Under the pieces are notes generated by a model. That model saw only the letters and a list, made by a program, of their open reading frames with translations. It was not told the origin of the DNA and searched no databases. Positions 19,137-28,223 of a DNA stretch of 64,000 bases are shown piece after piece; the stretch's first letter is position 1, and each line of letters starts with the position of its first letter. This DNA is from Cyclobacteriaceae bacterium. Its GTDB lineage: Bacteria; Bacteroidota; Bacteroidia; Cytophagales; Cyclobacteriaceae. The stretch spans positions 1 to 64,000 of the forward strand of contig JALHRJ010000011.1 of NCBI GenBank assembly GCA_022841475.1, given 5' to 3'. The translations under genes and the position numbers were made by a program.

Positions 19137-20351
19137 ATGAGGAATATTTTTCCCATCTTCTGTTTTCTTTTAGCTGCCATTACCGGGCAAGCTCAGAAAA
19201 TTACCATTTCTGGTACAGCGGTGGATAAGGAAACAAAAGAACCATTGGCGTTTGCTTCTATTGGCATTAAGGGAAAATCTATTGGAACCATTACTAACCT
19301 TCAGGGCGATTTCGACTTTCATATTCCGCGCGAGTTTCAAAACGACTTGTTTTCTATCAATATGCTTGGGTATAAAACATACGAGGCTCCTGTATGGACC
19401 TTATTAAACGTTAGCCCATTGATCATTGAAGTGGAAAAATCAACGTTAGTATTAAATGAAGTCTTGATCTCTGATTCTTTAAGTGGGAGTGATATACTTC
19501 AGATTGCCCTTTCACGAATTGATCAAAATTATCCGATGACTCCCTACCTGATGGATGGGTTCTATAGGGATATTAAAAAAGTTGGGGGCACTTACATCTC
19601 CCTCTTGGAAGCTGCCGTCAAGATTTATGATGAAGATTATAAAGAGCCGCGCAACAAATTCAAATTGCGCGAGCGCGTTTCACTTTTGGAGATCCGTAGA
19701 AGCATTGGTTACGAAAGCAAATTCACTACCTATTTTGATCAGGATAATCTGCTGGAAGATTTACTGCTTCATAATAGTGTTCGATACCGGCATTTCCCTG
19801 TGGAACAAATCTTCTTTAATAGTCTTAACCGGGAACGGGATTCCTACTACAACGGCCATGAAGTATTTGTGGTGTCTCATAAGGATGAGTACTTATTAAA
19901 TGTGTATGTAGAAAAGGGCACGTATGCAATATTGCGTACAGAGTTTGAAAGCAATCAAGAGGAAGCACTAACAAAAAAAAGAGGCTTAGAAAGCAAGTTT
20001 GTTAACTTAAGGCGCGTAATTGAATTTAAGCCCTATGAAGGGAAATATTATTTGAATTATATCACAGTTGATTCCAAGGTGAATTGGTATGACATAAAAA
20101 CTAAAGAGTTAAAATTTGAAACCGATCTCAATCAATCACTGCTGATTAACGAAGTTTTCCCCAACACCAGCAGCCGTATTGCTTCAACTGAAAAAATGCG
20201 GAACTATGGATTGCAATATCAGGATCAACCCTACAATAAAGAATTCTGGGACAACTATAATGTGATTAAAGAAAGTCCACTCGATAGAAAAATAGTTGAG
20301 GATCTTGAGAAACTGGGCCCGCTAGAAAAGCAGTTTAAGGATAATCGGTAA
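19137..20351 (+). CDS. CarboxypepD_reg-like domain outer-membrane-associated protein
   Basis: A 404-residue exported protein: signal peptide MRNIFPIFCFLLAAITGQAQ, then a carboxypeptidase-D regulatory-like beta-sandwich at about 22-105 (ISGTAVDKETKEPLAFASIGIKGK, a hallmark also found at the N-terminus of TonB-dependent transporters). The remaining ~290 residues resemble the DUF5686-type or barrel-less partner region found with such domains, but I do not assign it. No TonB plug is visible. Transcribed alone. Confidence 0.7.
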   Translation: MRNIFPIFCFLLAAITGQAQKITISGTAVDKETKEPLAFASIGIKGKSIGTITNLQGDFDFHIPREFQNDLFSINMLGYKTYEAPVWTLLNVSPLIIEVEKSTLVLNEVLISDSLSGSDILQIALSRIDQNYPMTPYLMDGFYRDIKKVGGTYISLLEAAVKIYDEDYKEPRNKFKLRERVSLLEIRRSIGYESKFTTYFDQDNLLEDLLLHNSVRYRHFPVEQIFFNSLNRERDSYYNGHEVFVVSHKDEYLLNVYVEKGTYAILRTEFESNQEEALTKKRGLESKFVNLRRVIEFKPYEGKYYLNYITVDSKVNWYDIKTKELKFETDLNQSLLINEVFPNTSSRIASTEKMRNYGLQYQDQPYNKEFWDNYNVIKESPLDRKIVEDLEKLGPLEKQFKDNR

Positions 20352-20364
20352 ATCGGCAAGATTG

Positions 20365-21354
20365 TTATTCTAGAATCTCAAGCGCCTCCTTCAATAATTC
20401 TTGCTTATCAATCGGCACCACACCCACATGCTGACATACAAGTCCGCCCCCTAAATTAGAAAGCGCTGCAATTTGCCTCGGTGGCAAACCCAGCGCTACA
20501 CAAAGTGCGGCAATACTGACGACAGTATCCCCGGCTCCGGAAACATCGGCAATCTCGCGCGGATGTGCCGGAAGCAGAATTTTTTCATTTCTATAATCTA
20601 TATAGACACCATGCTCCGAAAGTGTTGCCATCACTCCTTCTATAGCCAATCTTTCTTTCAGGATGTTGATGGCATTTTCCAACTGATGTTGATTTCCCGA
20701 TTCGAGATCTAGCTTTAATCCCTCACGCATTTCTTTCAGGTTGGGTTTAAACAAGCTGACTTCCTTATAGGCTAAAAAGTTTCTTTTCTTGGGATCAACC
20801 ACGGTTGGGATCTGATTCTTTTTTGCCAAGGCTACAGTTTTTTCAATGATTGATGCATTCAGCGCTCCCTTATCGTAATCTTCAAAAATTACAACCTGAC
20901 AGGTGGTTAATAAACTTTCAATCCTTCTCAATAACTGCGCTTCTTCTTCAGCATCGGCTACCCGGTCTGACTCTTCATCTACACGAACCACATGTTGCTG
21001 ACTCGCAATAACACGAGTCTTTACTGTGGTGGGTCTTGATGTTGAAGTTACCAGGCCACTGGTTGACATCTTCAGCTCTGCCAGGATAGAGCAAAGTTTC
21101 TTCCCGTTATCGTCATCTCCACAAAGGGCTACCAAAACAGGTGTGGCACCAAGCGCTTGCACATTGAGCGCTACATTAGCCGCACCTCCTAAACGCACAT
21201 CCCGTTTCTTAACATGAATGATCGGCACTGGTGCTTCTGGCGAAATTCGTTCCACCGCACCCCAGATATAACTATCCAGCATCACATCTCCGATAATTAA
21301 AACCCGGAGATTATTGAAGGATTGAAAAATATTCTGGAGTGACCGTTGGTCCAT
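20365..21354 (-). CDS. rfaE1: D-glycero-beta-D-manno-heptose-7-phosphate kinase (RfaE domain I, PfkB family)
   Basis: A 329-residue PfkB-type sugar kinase. It has the RfaE-like start (NLRVLIIGDVMLDSYIWGAVERISPEAPVPI), RLGGAANVALNVQALG and DVSGAGDTVVSIAALCVALG, where the GAGD aspartate is catalytic. Only the kinase half of E. coli HldE is present; the adenylyltransferase domain is absent and must be elsewhere. It supplies ADP-heptose for lipopolysaccharide core. Its ATG is one base beyond the aminotransferase stop (TAG-C-ATG). Confidence 0.85.
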   Translation of the reverse strand: MDQRSLQNIFQSFNNLRVLIIGDVMLDSYIWGAVERISPEAPVPIIHVKKRDVRLGGAANVALNVQALGATPVLVALCGDDDNGKKLCSILAELKMSTSGLVTSTSRPTTVKTRVIASQQHVVRVDEESDRVADAEEEAQLLRRIESLLTTCQVVIFEDYDKGALNASIIEKTVALAKKNQIPTVVDPKKRNFLAYKEVSLFKPNLKEMREGLKLDLESGNQHQLENAINILKERLAIEGVMATLSEHGVYIDYRNEKILLPAHPREIADVSGAGDTVVSIAALCVALGLPPRQIAALSNLGGGLVCQHVGVVPIDKQELLKEALEILE

Positions 21355-21355
21355 G

Positions 21356-22552
21356 CTATTTAAAATTTTCTAAAGCTTTTTTCATTCTGCTCATGGCCTC
21401 GATCAAATCCTTTTCAGAAGCTGCATAGGATAGTCGTACACAGTTCTCTTCACCAAAGGCGCCTCCGGGCACTAATGAAACATGACCTGTCTCCAACATA
21501 TATAAACAAAAGTCATCGCCATCTTTAATGGTTCTTTCACCATTTGATTTTCCATAGTAATAGCTTACATCCGGAAAAAAGTAAAAAGCACCCTGCGGAT
21601 AATGCGTTTTAATACCTGGTATTTCTTTCAATAATTTATAAACAATATCTCTGCGCTTATGGTATTGCGCCACCATTTCCTGGGTTGGTTTCAGATCTCC
21701 TATAATCGCGGCCAAAGCCCCGCGCTGTGAGATCGAACAATTGGCTGAAGTTATTTGGCCTTGCACTTTATTACTTCCATCTGCAATCCACTTGGGCGCA
21801 GCAATGTAGCCCACGCGCCAGCCCGTCATGGCGAAACCTTTTGCAAAGCCATTTACTGTAATGGTTCTTTCAAACATACCGGGTATTGATGCCATACTGG
21901 TTTGATCGCCAGTAAAATTGATGTGCTCATAAATTTCATCGGCAATCACCAAAACGTTTGGATGCTTTAATACAACCGTAGCAATTGCTTCCAACTCCTT
22001 ACGGGTAAACACCGAGCCTGTAGGATTACACGGTGAGGAAAAAATCAAGGCTTTAGTTTTAGGAGTGATGGCCTTCTCTACTTGAGCTGCCGTTACTTTA
22101 AAATCATTTTCAATAGTTCCCTTCACCAACACGGGTGTTGCTTCCGTCAGGCGAACCAGCGCATCGTAACTTACCCAATACGGAGAGAAGATTATCACCT
22201 CGTCACCGGGGTTAAGCAAGGCCAGCATGACATTGGCAATCGACTGCTTGGCTCCATTGGATACGACAATATTTTCAGCCTTATAGGGCACATTATTTTC
22301 CTTCTGATATTTGGCTGCCAAAGCTTCGCGCAAATCTTGGTAGCCGGCTACGGGCGGATAGGAAAAATATTTTCCATCATCTATGGCAGTTTTAGCGGCA
22401 TCACAAATATGTTTGGGCGTTTTAAAATCGGGCTCACCCAAACTTAAGTTGATCACATCAATGCCGCGGCTTTTGAATTCGCGGGCTTTCGCAGCCATGG
22501 CGAGTGTGGCAGATTCCTGGATGGCTTCAATACGGTTGGACAGGTGGTTCAT
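21356..22552 (-). CDS. Class I pyridoxal-phosphate aminotransferase (aspartate aminotransferase-like)
   Basis: A 398-residue fold-type I aminotransferase. SSPCNPTGSVF, the DEIYEHI segment and NGFAKGFAMTGWRVGYIAAP, with the internal-aldimine lysine in FAKGFAMTG, place it in the aspartate aminotransferase subgroup I-gamma. It links the vapC-like gene upstream and the heptose kinase downstream with a single base between genes on both sides. Confidence 0.92.
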   Translation of the reverse strand: MNHLSNRIEAIQESATLAMAAKAREFKSRGIDVINLSLGEPDFKTPKHICDAAKTAIDDGKYFSYPPVAGYQDLREALAAKYQKENNVPYKAENIVVSNGAKQSIANVMLALLNPGDEVIIFSPYWVSYDALVRLTEATPVLVKGTIENDFKVTAAQVEKAITPKTKALIFSSPCNPTGSVFTRKELEAIATVVLKHPNVLVIADEIYEHINFTGDQTSMASIPGMFERTITVNGFAKGFAMTGWRVGYIAAPKWIADGSNKVQGQITSANCSISQRGALAAIIGDLKPTQEMVAQYHKRRDIVYKLLKEIPGIKTHYPQGAFYFFPDVSYYYGKSNGERTIKDGDDFCLYMLETGHVSLVPGGAFGEENCVRLSYAASEKDLIEAMSRMKKALENFK

Positions 22553-22553
22553 G

Positions 22554-22922
22554 CTATTGATAAATAATGATTTCAGAAAAATTGGTTGACTTAAAATCCA
22601 AGTCAGAAGTAATTAGGGGTAAATTTAAGTATCTCGCTGTGGCTAGCACAATGCAATCCGGAAGTTTTAATTTACTAGTCTTCCGAATGGAAATAACCGC
22701 GTGCTTAATCTCGTCATTGATGTCAATAACAATACAATCCTGAATAAACTTTGAGATTTCTATTTGTTGTCTTCCTGTAATGCCCTTAAAAGCCAGCAAC
22801 TCCAACTGGGAAATAAATGAAAGATAAAGTTTCTTCTGATAAAGCAATTCTGATAAGACCTTATCCCCTCTTAAGAGATACAAAACAATGTTTGTATCCA
22901 AGACAACGCTATTCCCATTCAT
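22554..22922 (-). CDS. vapC: PIN-domain toxin, VapC-like
   Basis: A 122-residue PIN-domain nuclease: D9 in VVLDTNIVLYLLRGD, a glutamate in LELLAFKG and the C-terminal LPDCIVLATARYLNLPLITSDLDF provide the acidic metal site. VapC toxins cut structured RNA, often initiator tRNA or rRNA. Its start overlaps the upstream small antitoxin gene by 14 bases, and its stop is one base from the aminotransferase start, so the toxin appears to be carried in a housekeeping operon. Confidence 0.85.
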   Translation of the reverse strand: MNGNSVVLDTNIVLYLLRGDKVLSELLYQKKLYLSFISQLELLAFKGITGRQQIEISKFIQDCIVIDINDEIKHAVISIRKTSKLKLPDCIVLATARYLNLPLITSDLDFKSTNFSEIIIYQ

Positions 22923-23073
22923 CCCTAAGTTCTTTTTGAATCAATAGCGGGTCTCTTTTTAGTTTAATCACACCACAATACTTGCGGGTATCAACTCCCT
23001 TGGATATAAGTGCCTTGTTAAACAACTTCGAGAGATTTTTCTTTTCAGACTTTTTCTTAATGATTGTTGCCAT
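22909..23073 (-). CDS. vapB: Small antitoxin partner of the VapC-like toxin
   Basis: A 54-codon gene missed by length cut-offs: ATG at 23073, TAG at 22909. It encodes a basic N-terminal part (MATIIKKKSEKKNLSKLFNK), then a C-terminal segment (KLKRDPLLIQKELRDEWE) of the amphipathic, acidic-ended type that wraps PIN toxins. The 14-bp overlap with the toxin gene is typical of toxin-antitoxin pairs. The N-terminal DNA-binding fold is not assignable by eye. Confidence 0.7.
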   Translation of the reverse strand: MATIIKKKSEKKNLSKLFNKALISKGVDTRKYCGVIKLKRDPLLIQKELRDEWE

Positions 23074-23196
23074 GTCTTATCCTATTTCTACCCTTAAAAC
23101 TATAGTAAAAGCCTCTCTAATCTAAGCATGCGACCTCTCCAAACCCAAAAATACTAAAGAATTTATCGTATGTATAGAATAATATTCTTTCCAACT

Positions 23197-23805
23197 TTAA
23201 CTGAACAAAGTTCTCCCCGTAATACTCCGCCCCAATGTAATCTCATCGGTATATTCGAGATCACCGCCCACGGAAACACCACGTGAAATTGTGGTGAGTT
23301 TGACAGGATATTCTTTAAGTCTGCGGTTAATATAAAACGCTGTGGTGTCGCCTTCCATGGTAGGACTAAGTGCGAGAATAATTTCTTTAATACTGCCTTG
23401 CGATTTTGCAACTCGATCCACGAGTGAGTCAATCTTTAAATCGGCAGGCCCTATACCATTCATGGGAGAAATGATGCCACCTAACACATGATAGACACCG
23501 AGAAATTGAGACGTGTTCTCAATTGCCATCACATCGTTGGGTTCTTCCACGATGCATAACAAACTTTTATCCCTCCGGTGGCTCTTACAAATCGAGCACT
23601 CTTCTTCATCTGAAATATTATGACAGGTTTTACAGAACCGAATGTTTTGCCGCATCTTATCAAGGGCCTCAGTAAGTGCCGTTGTTTTCGATTCATTCTC
23701 CTTCACCAAATGTAAAACCAACCGAAGCGCAGTCTTTTTTCCGATGCCTGGTAATTTGGCAACTTCATTTACGGCATCTTCAATTAGTTTGGAAGGGAAC
23801 TCCAC
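23197..23805 (-). CDS. recR: Recombination protein RecR
   Basis: A 202-residue RecR: helix-hairpin-helix near the N-terminus (AKLPGIGKKTALRLVLHL), a four-cysteine zinc finger (CKTCHNISDEEECSICKS) and a Toprim domain (LLCIVEEPNDVMAIE ... EIILALSPTMEGDTTAFYI), ending with the Walker-like SVGGDLEYTDEITLGRSI. It works with RecO/RecF in gap repair. On the same strand as clpS, 31 bp apart. Confidence 0.96.
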   Translation of the reverse strand: MEFPSKLIEDAVNEVAKLPGIGKKTALRLVLHLVKENESKTTALTEALDKMRQNIRFCKTCHNISDEEECSICKSHRRDKSLLCIVEEPNDVMAIENTSQFLGVYHVLGGIISPMNGIGPADLKIDSLVDRVAKSQGSIKEIILALSPTMEGDTTAFYINRRLKEYPVKLTTISRGVSVGGDLEYTDEITLGRSITGRTLFS

Positions 23806-23836
23806 CGGCAGGGTTCGTGGTTAAATAATTATGCAG

Positions 23837-24118
23837 TTATACAATTCGGGCGTCAATGCCGGCATCACAAATTGCTTCGCGCATCGGCTTTAATTCATCC
23901 ATCGCTCCGGACTTCACCGCGCACTTTCCTTTATAATGAATCAGCCAAGTGCATTGTTCGGCTTGCTCTGTAGTATGTTTACATACTCGGATCAGCGTTT
24001 GAATAACATGGTCAAACGTATTGAAGTCATCATTGAACACAATAAGGTCTTTGACATCCGTCACGTCTATGACCTCCAGCACGTCTATCAACTCCTGCTC
24101 CTGATGTGATGTTTTCAT
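23837..24118 (-). CDS. clpS: ATP-dependent Clp protease adaptor ClpS
   Basis: A 93-residue protein with the ClpS core: LIVFNDDFNTFDHVIQTLIRVC (N-end-rule-binding pocket), EQAEQCTWLIHYKGKCAVKSG and the helical C-terminus. ClpS delivers N-degron substrates to ClpAP/ClpCP. It lies between recR and a divergent symporter gene; no clpA/clpC is adjacent. Confidence 0.95.
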   Translation of the reverse strand: MKTSHQEQELIDVLEVIDVTDVKDLIVFNDDFNTFDHVIQTLIRVCKHTTEQAEQCTWLIHYKGKCAVKSGAMDELKPMREAICDAGIDARIV

Positions 24119-24227
24119 ACTCTATAATAAACCCTGATTCCTCCACAAAAGTAAAAAAATTGAACTTGATAAATGGTATTTATTTATCCTGATGATTTTT
24201 ACTTTCTTTATGCGGTTAATTTTTCCG

Positions 24228-25667
24228 ATGAATCCGATTCTGGTAGTTTCAATCATTTCGGTCTATTTCTTTGTCTTGATTAGCATCTCCTATGTAACAT
24301 CGAGAGGGGCTGACACCAATACGTTTTTTACAGCCAACCGGCAATCGCCCTGGTATCTGGTTGCCTTTGGCATGATTGGAGCCTCGCTATCCGGGGTCAC
24401 ATTCATCTCCGTACCAGGCAATGTGGGCAAAATCGGGTTTTCTTATTTCCAAATTGTGTTAGGATATCTCGTGGGCTATTGGGTAATCATTGGTGTGTTA
24501 ATGCCTTTGTATTACCGACTTAACTTAGTTTCCATATACACCTATTTAGAACAACGATTTGATCAATGGTCGTACAAAACCGGTGCACTCTTCTTTTTAA
24601 TTTCACGAACCATTGGATCTTCACTCAGGCTATTTTTGGCGGCTACCGTTCTGCAACTGTTTTTATTTGATGCCTGGGGAGTACCTTTTATTGTAACTGT
24701 GGCCGTAACAATCATCTTAATTTGGGTGTACACATTTAAAGGTGGTATAAAAACCATTGTATGGACCGATACCTTTCAGACATTTTTTCTCGTAACCGCA
24801 GTAATTGTTACGGTAGTAAAAATATCCGGAGACCTGGGGCTGGATTTTGCTGAAGTAATTGGCGCCATTAAAACTCATGGTTATGACAAGGTCTTTCATT
24901 TTGATGATGCCAACTCCACCTTATTTTTTCCCAAACAATTTTTTGGAGGCGCCTTCATTGCCATTACCATGACAGGAATGGATCAGGAAATCATGCAGAA
25001 AAACCTGACCTGTAAAACGCTGGGCGATGCGCAGAAAAATATGTTTTGGTTTAGCCTGACTCTGGTTTTCGTCAATCTGCTTTTTTTGACACTGGGCGCA
25101 CTACTCTATTTATATAGTACAGCAAAGGCATTGCCGCTACCTGCTTATTCTGATGAATTATTCCCAAGACTTGCTTTCACTGAGTTAGGTCCGCTGGTGG
25201 GTATCTTCTTTCTGCTTGGGATAACCGCCTCGTCTTATGCCAGTGCCGACTCTGCGTTGGCTGGGTTAACTACTTCTTTTTGTATTGACTTTCTAAACTT
25301 CAAAGACAAAAGCGAAACTGTAAAACAAAGGCAGAAATTTATGGTACACATTTCATTCTCCCTTTTGTTTCTGATCATTATTGTAGTCTTTAAAGAGATC
25401 AATGAAAAATCGGTTATTGATGCCGTGCTTAATGTGGCGGGTTATACCTATGGCCCACTACTCGGTCTCTTTTCATTCGGCTTGTTTACCCGCAGGCAAA
25501 TAAAAGGAGTAGGTGTGCCGTTGATTTGCATTGCTTCACCACTTCTCTCCTATTTGATAAGTCTAAACTCAGAAGTCATGTTGAACGGATATAAATTCGG
25601 AATTGAAATTTTGATTTTGAATGGCCTGATTACATTTCTGGGGCTTTTCCTTATCTCAAAAAAATAA
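24228..25667 (+). CDS. Sodium:solute symporter family protein
   Basis: A 479-residue protein with about thirteen membrane segments and SSS family features (ANRQSPWYLVAFGMIGASLSG, GGIKTIVWTDTFQ, ASSYASADSALAGLTT). The ATG at 24228 (MNPILVVS) is preferred over that at 24192, since the extra twelve residues are not family-like. The substrate (sugar, proline, vitamin and others are known in SSS) cannot be told. Alone, divergent from clpS. Confidence 0.9.
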   Translation: MNPILVVSIISVYFFVLISISYVTSRGADTNTFFTANRQSPWYLVAFGMIGASLSGVTFISVPGNVGKIGFSYFQIVLGYLVGYWVIIGVLMPLYYRLNLVSIYTYLEQRFDQWSYKTGALFFLISRTIGSSLRLFLAATVLQLFLFDAWGVPFIVTVAVTIILIWVYTFKGGIKTIVWTDTFQTFFLVTAVIVTVVKISGDLGLDFAEVIGAIKTHGYDKVFHFDDANSTLFFPKQFFGGAFIAITMTGMDQEIMQKNLTCKTLGDAQKNMFWFSLTLVFVNLLFLTLGALLYLYSTAKALPLPAYSDELFPRLAFTELGPLVGIFFLLGITASSYASADSALAGLTTSFCIDFLNFKDKSETVKQRQKFMVHISFSLLFLIIIVVFKEINEKSVIDAVLNVAGYTYGPLLGLFSFGLFTRRQIKGVGVPLICIASPLLSYLISLNSEVMLNGYKFGIEILILNGLITFLGLFLISKK

Positions 25668-25669
25668 AA

Positions 25670-25705
25670 AAAAGAGCCACACTTTCATGCGACTCCTTTT
25701 CGATT
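25670..25705. terminator. Possible bidirectional terminator
   Basis: A-run, imperfect stem GAGCCACAC ... GCGACTC, and T-run in the gap between two convergent genes. The stem is weak. Confidence 0.4.
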
Positions 25706-25723
25706 AAAACCAAACCACCACCA

Positions 25724-26023
25724 TTATTTTCTTACATACTCGTATTTCTGCACAAGATCATTTTTGCTAACTATAATTGTATAGATGCCCGACTTTACAT
25801 CACAAAAGTCAATGATCATTTTTCTTTTCATTAAACGCTGAGCGGTTACTCGATTTCCATCCGCAGAAAGAACTTCTACCTGGGCGCCCAATAATTTTCT
25901 GTTCGCTTTAAACACAAACAGATTCTGGTGTTTCGAATAAACCACATCAACTTTTTCTTGCGGCCCCGCTGCAAAAGCGAAAGTTGAAATAATCAGAAGA
26001 ACCGCAATCAATAAATTTTTCAT
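25724..26023 (-). CDS. Small secreted protein resembling a T9SS C-terminal domain
   Basis: A 99-residue product: signal peptide (cleavage after AFA, near residue 19), then about 80 residues resembling a type IX secretion sorting domain (VEVLSADGNRVTAQRL, then SGIYTIIVSKNDLVQKYEYVRK at the end). Such domains normally cap large exported proteins; here it stands alone. It may be a periplasmic beta-sandwich of that fold rather than a T9SS substrate. Confidence 0.55.
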   Translation of the reverse strand: MKNLLIAVLLIISTFAFAAGPQEKVDVVYSKHQNLFVFKANRKLLGAQVEVLSADGNRVTAQRLMKRKMIIDFCDVKSGIYTIIVSKNDLVQKYEYVRK

Positions 26024-26143
26024 GCCTGAATCATTTTATTTTTGATCCATAGGCCAATTACCCTGCCATGAGAAAAATGGCAGAAATTTTATTGATTTCG
26101 TATGTTTTGGGCCATACGGAATCCCAGAATGGGATTGATTGTC

Positions 26144-26503
26144 CTATAACAGTTCCTTAGCGGGATCCCAGAATCTGGTTTTGAAATCCTGAACCTGATC
26201 TTTGATCACGTGAATACCTTCCTTTTCAAGGCGGTTTTTCATTGCAGTGGGAGTCTCAAAATGATGTTTACCGGTTAGCAATCCCGCACGGTTAACAACC
26301 CGGTGGGCTGGAATTTTTTTGTTTTTATGAGCGGCATTCATAGCCCACCCTACCATGCGGGCGCTCATTTTGGTTCCCAGGTAACTGGCAATTGCCCCAT
26401 AACTTGTTACCCTGCCTTTCGGGATCAACATAACCACTGCATACACATTTTCGAAAAATGGATAGTCGCCTGAACTAGTCTTTATGTTTTTGTTTTTTGT
26501 CAT
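26144..26503 (-). CDS. Alkyltransferase-like (ATL) protein, DNA-binding domain of MGMT family
   Basis: A 119-residue single-domain relative of O6-methylguanine methyltransferase. The core (IPKGRVTSYGAIASYLG, SARMVGWAMNAAHKN, then PAHRVVNRAGLLTGKHHF) is family-like, but the methyl-acceptor cysteine of the PCHRV motif is replaced by alanine. ATL proteins bind alkylated guanine without repair and recruit nucleotide excision repair. Confidence 0.87.
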   Translation of the reverse strand: MTKNKNIKTSSGDYPFFENVYAVVMLIPKGRVTSYGAIASYLGTKMSARMVGWAMNAAHKNKKIPAHRVVNRAGLLTGKHHFETPTAMKNRLEKEGIHVIKDQVQDFKTRFWDPAKELL

Positions 26504-26557
26504 TCGATTGAAGGAAGGTAAACTCCATGAATGGGTGAAATTCCATTCCTAAACGTT

Positions 26558-26565
26558 TAACTTTG
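26558..26565 (+). promoter_or_regulatory. Putative -7 element TAnnTTTG
   Basis: TAACTTTG fits the -7 consensus, 31 bp ahead of the ATG at 26597. No matching -33 TTTG is visible. Confidence 0.4.
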
Positions 26566-26596
26566 CCGCTTTAAATTTATAAAAACCTTAACCGAA

Positions 26597-28123
26597 ATGA
26601 AGTATTGGCTTCTGGCCCCTTTCCTGCTCTGTCTTACCAACAGTTTAGCACAACAACTAATCGCAAACGACTCAACAGGATGGAGTCAGCTGCGCGAAGG
26701 GGCCTATCTTTCTTTCAAGATGGAATCAACGGATCCTATTAAACCGAAATTCACACTTGAAGGTATCAACGGACATGCCATTCAGTTTGACACCCTTGGC
26801 AATTTTTATTGGCAACCATCCTACGACCTGGTAGATCGGCTTGAGAAACAAAAAGAGGTAAGCGTGATCGTGCAGGCAGAATGGAAAGATGGTCGCAGGG
26901 TGCGCAGGCCGTTGCATTTTATTGTACTTCACCAGAACAGACCACCGGTAGTTGAAGACTTACCCATATTTTATGTGAAGCAAGCAGCAGCGAATAGTTA
27001 CCAGATTCCCAATGAATATGTGAACGACCCGGATGGAGATCCACTTGTCTTCAAATCGATACAATCTCAATTACCTGAGGGAGTCACACTCTCTTCCAAT
27101 GGATTGCTCACCTGGACCCCGTCACGAAATCAATTCAATGCGCTCAAGAACAACCCGCTTGTGGTAGAGTTTATAGTTCAGGATCAGCCTGAAAAACTGG
27201 AAACAAAAGGGAAAATAAAAATTGCACAGACACAACTTGATTTGCCCCCGGAAATACTCCTGGTGCCTGGTGATACCAGCTTAGTCATCAAAGAAGATGA
27301 ACGGGTTCATTTTAAGATTTATGTTTCTGATCCAAACGGAGATGAAAACATTAGCAGCGTCAATTTTGTGTGTTCTGATAGTCGTGTAACCGCTGAAAAC
27401 TTTATTCAAAACACCAAGGTTCAATCAGAATTTACATGGTCGCCTGGTTATTACTTTGTTGAGGAAGTTGAGAAATCGAAGACTATAGAAATCATTTTTT
27501 TTGCTTTGGATAAATCCAACAACAGGGTACAGCGCAAGATTCGGATAAAAGTGCAAGACACTGAAAACCTCCATGAAAAGGATAAATTCCTCTATTTAAA
27601 ATATAGAAATTCTCTGGTACAGGCTAAGTCCTTATTAGATCTGCTGGATCAGAACAATGAGCGATTGAATAAAGCCTATAAACAAGCTAAGAAAGGTAAA
27701 AAGAACAGGTCGATCATTAATGCCTCGCTGGGCGCCACAACAGGTCTTGCCCCGGTGGCGATCCCCAATGACCCGGGCACTTACAAAGCCGTGTCGGCCA
27801 TTGGCGGCACAAGCGTAATGACATTGGGTACCCTGGAGGCAACCGAAGTAATTGGCAAGTCAAAATCTGATATTTTAGAGAAGATGAAAATCAATGTAGA
27901 GATCAGAAATCAATTACAATTGGAGGGTGACAATTTCGCCAGGAAATATGCGCTAAAAAGTATGCGGAGAAATAAGGAATTTGATCCCGACCGGGACAAA
28001 CTACTTCCTATTATCAATAATCAAAAGTTGGTAATACTTGAATTGGATGCCAGCAAACCAACAACACGCGAGTTCGAAAACAAAGAAATAAAAAAGACTT
28101 TCCCTGATTTTAGTGAGCAATAG
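26597..28123 (+). CDS. Exported protein with cadherin/Ig-like repeats
   Basis: A 508-residue protein with signal peptide (MKYWLLAPFLLCLTNSLAQQ). Two or three repeats share the putative-Ig/cadherin signature: NDPDGDPLVFKSIQSQLPEGVTLSSNGLLTWTPS (about 140-185) and SDPNGDENISSVNF (about 245-260). The C-terminal ~170 residues hold a coiled coil and a glycine/alanine-rich region (ASLGATTGLAPVAIPNDPGT). It is probably a cell-surface or periplasmic scaffold. The gene ends about 100 bp before tRNA-Ser. Confidence 0.65.
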   Translation: MKYWLLAPFLLCLTNSLAQQLIANDSTGWSQLREGAYLSFKMESTDPIKPKFTLEGINGHAIQFDTLGNFYWQPSYDLVDRLEKQKEVSVIVQAEWKDGRRVRRPLHFIVLHQNRPPVVEDLPIFYVKQAAANSYQIPNEYVNDPDGDPLVFKSIQSQLPEGVTLSSNGLLTWTPSRNQFNALKNNPLVVEFIVQDQPEKLETKGKIKIAQTQLDLPPEILLVPGDTSLVIKEDERVHFKIYVSDPNGDENISSVNFVCSDSRVTAENFIQNTKVQSEFTWSPGYYFVEEVEKSKTIEIIFFALDKSNNRVQRKIRIKVQDTENLHEKDKFLYLKYRNSLVQAKSLLDLLDQNNERLNKAYKQAKKGKKNRSIINASLGATTGLAPVAIPNDPGTYKAVSAIGGTSVMTLGTLEATEVIGKSKSDILEKMKINVEIRNQLQLEGDNFARKYALKSMRRNKEFDPDRDKLLPIINNQKLVILELDASKPTTREFENKEIKKTFPDFSEQ

Positions 28124-28140
28124 ACAATTTGCAGCTTGCT

Positions 28141-28171
28141 TTTGCAGATACCGATTTTCGCCTTACTTTTG
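28141..28171 (+). promoter_or_regulatory. Bacteroidota promoter of the tRNA-Ser gene
   Basis: TTTG (28141-28144), 19 bp spacer, then TACTTTTG (28164-28171): an exact TTTG-N19-TAnnTTTG match to the primary-sigma promoter of this phylum. It is about 53 bp upstream of the mature tRNA 5' end. Confidence 0.75.
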
Positions 28172-28223
28172 CAGTCCTTAAAAGGAATCTTTAATCGAAT
28201 GCTCACGGTTAAAGGTAATACAC

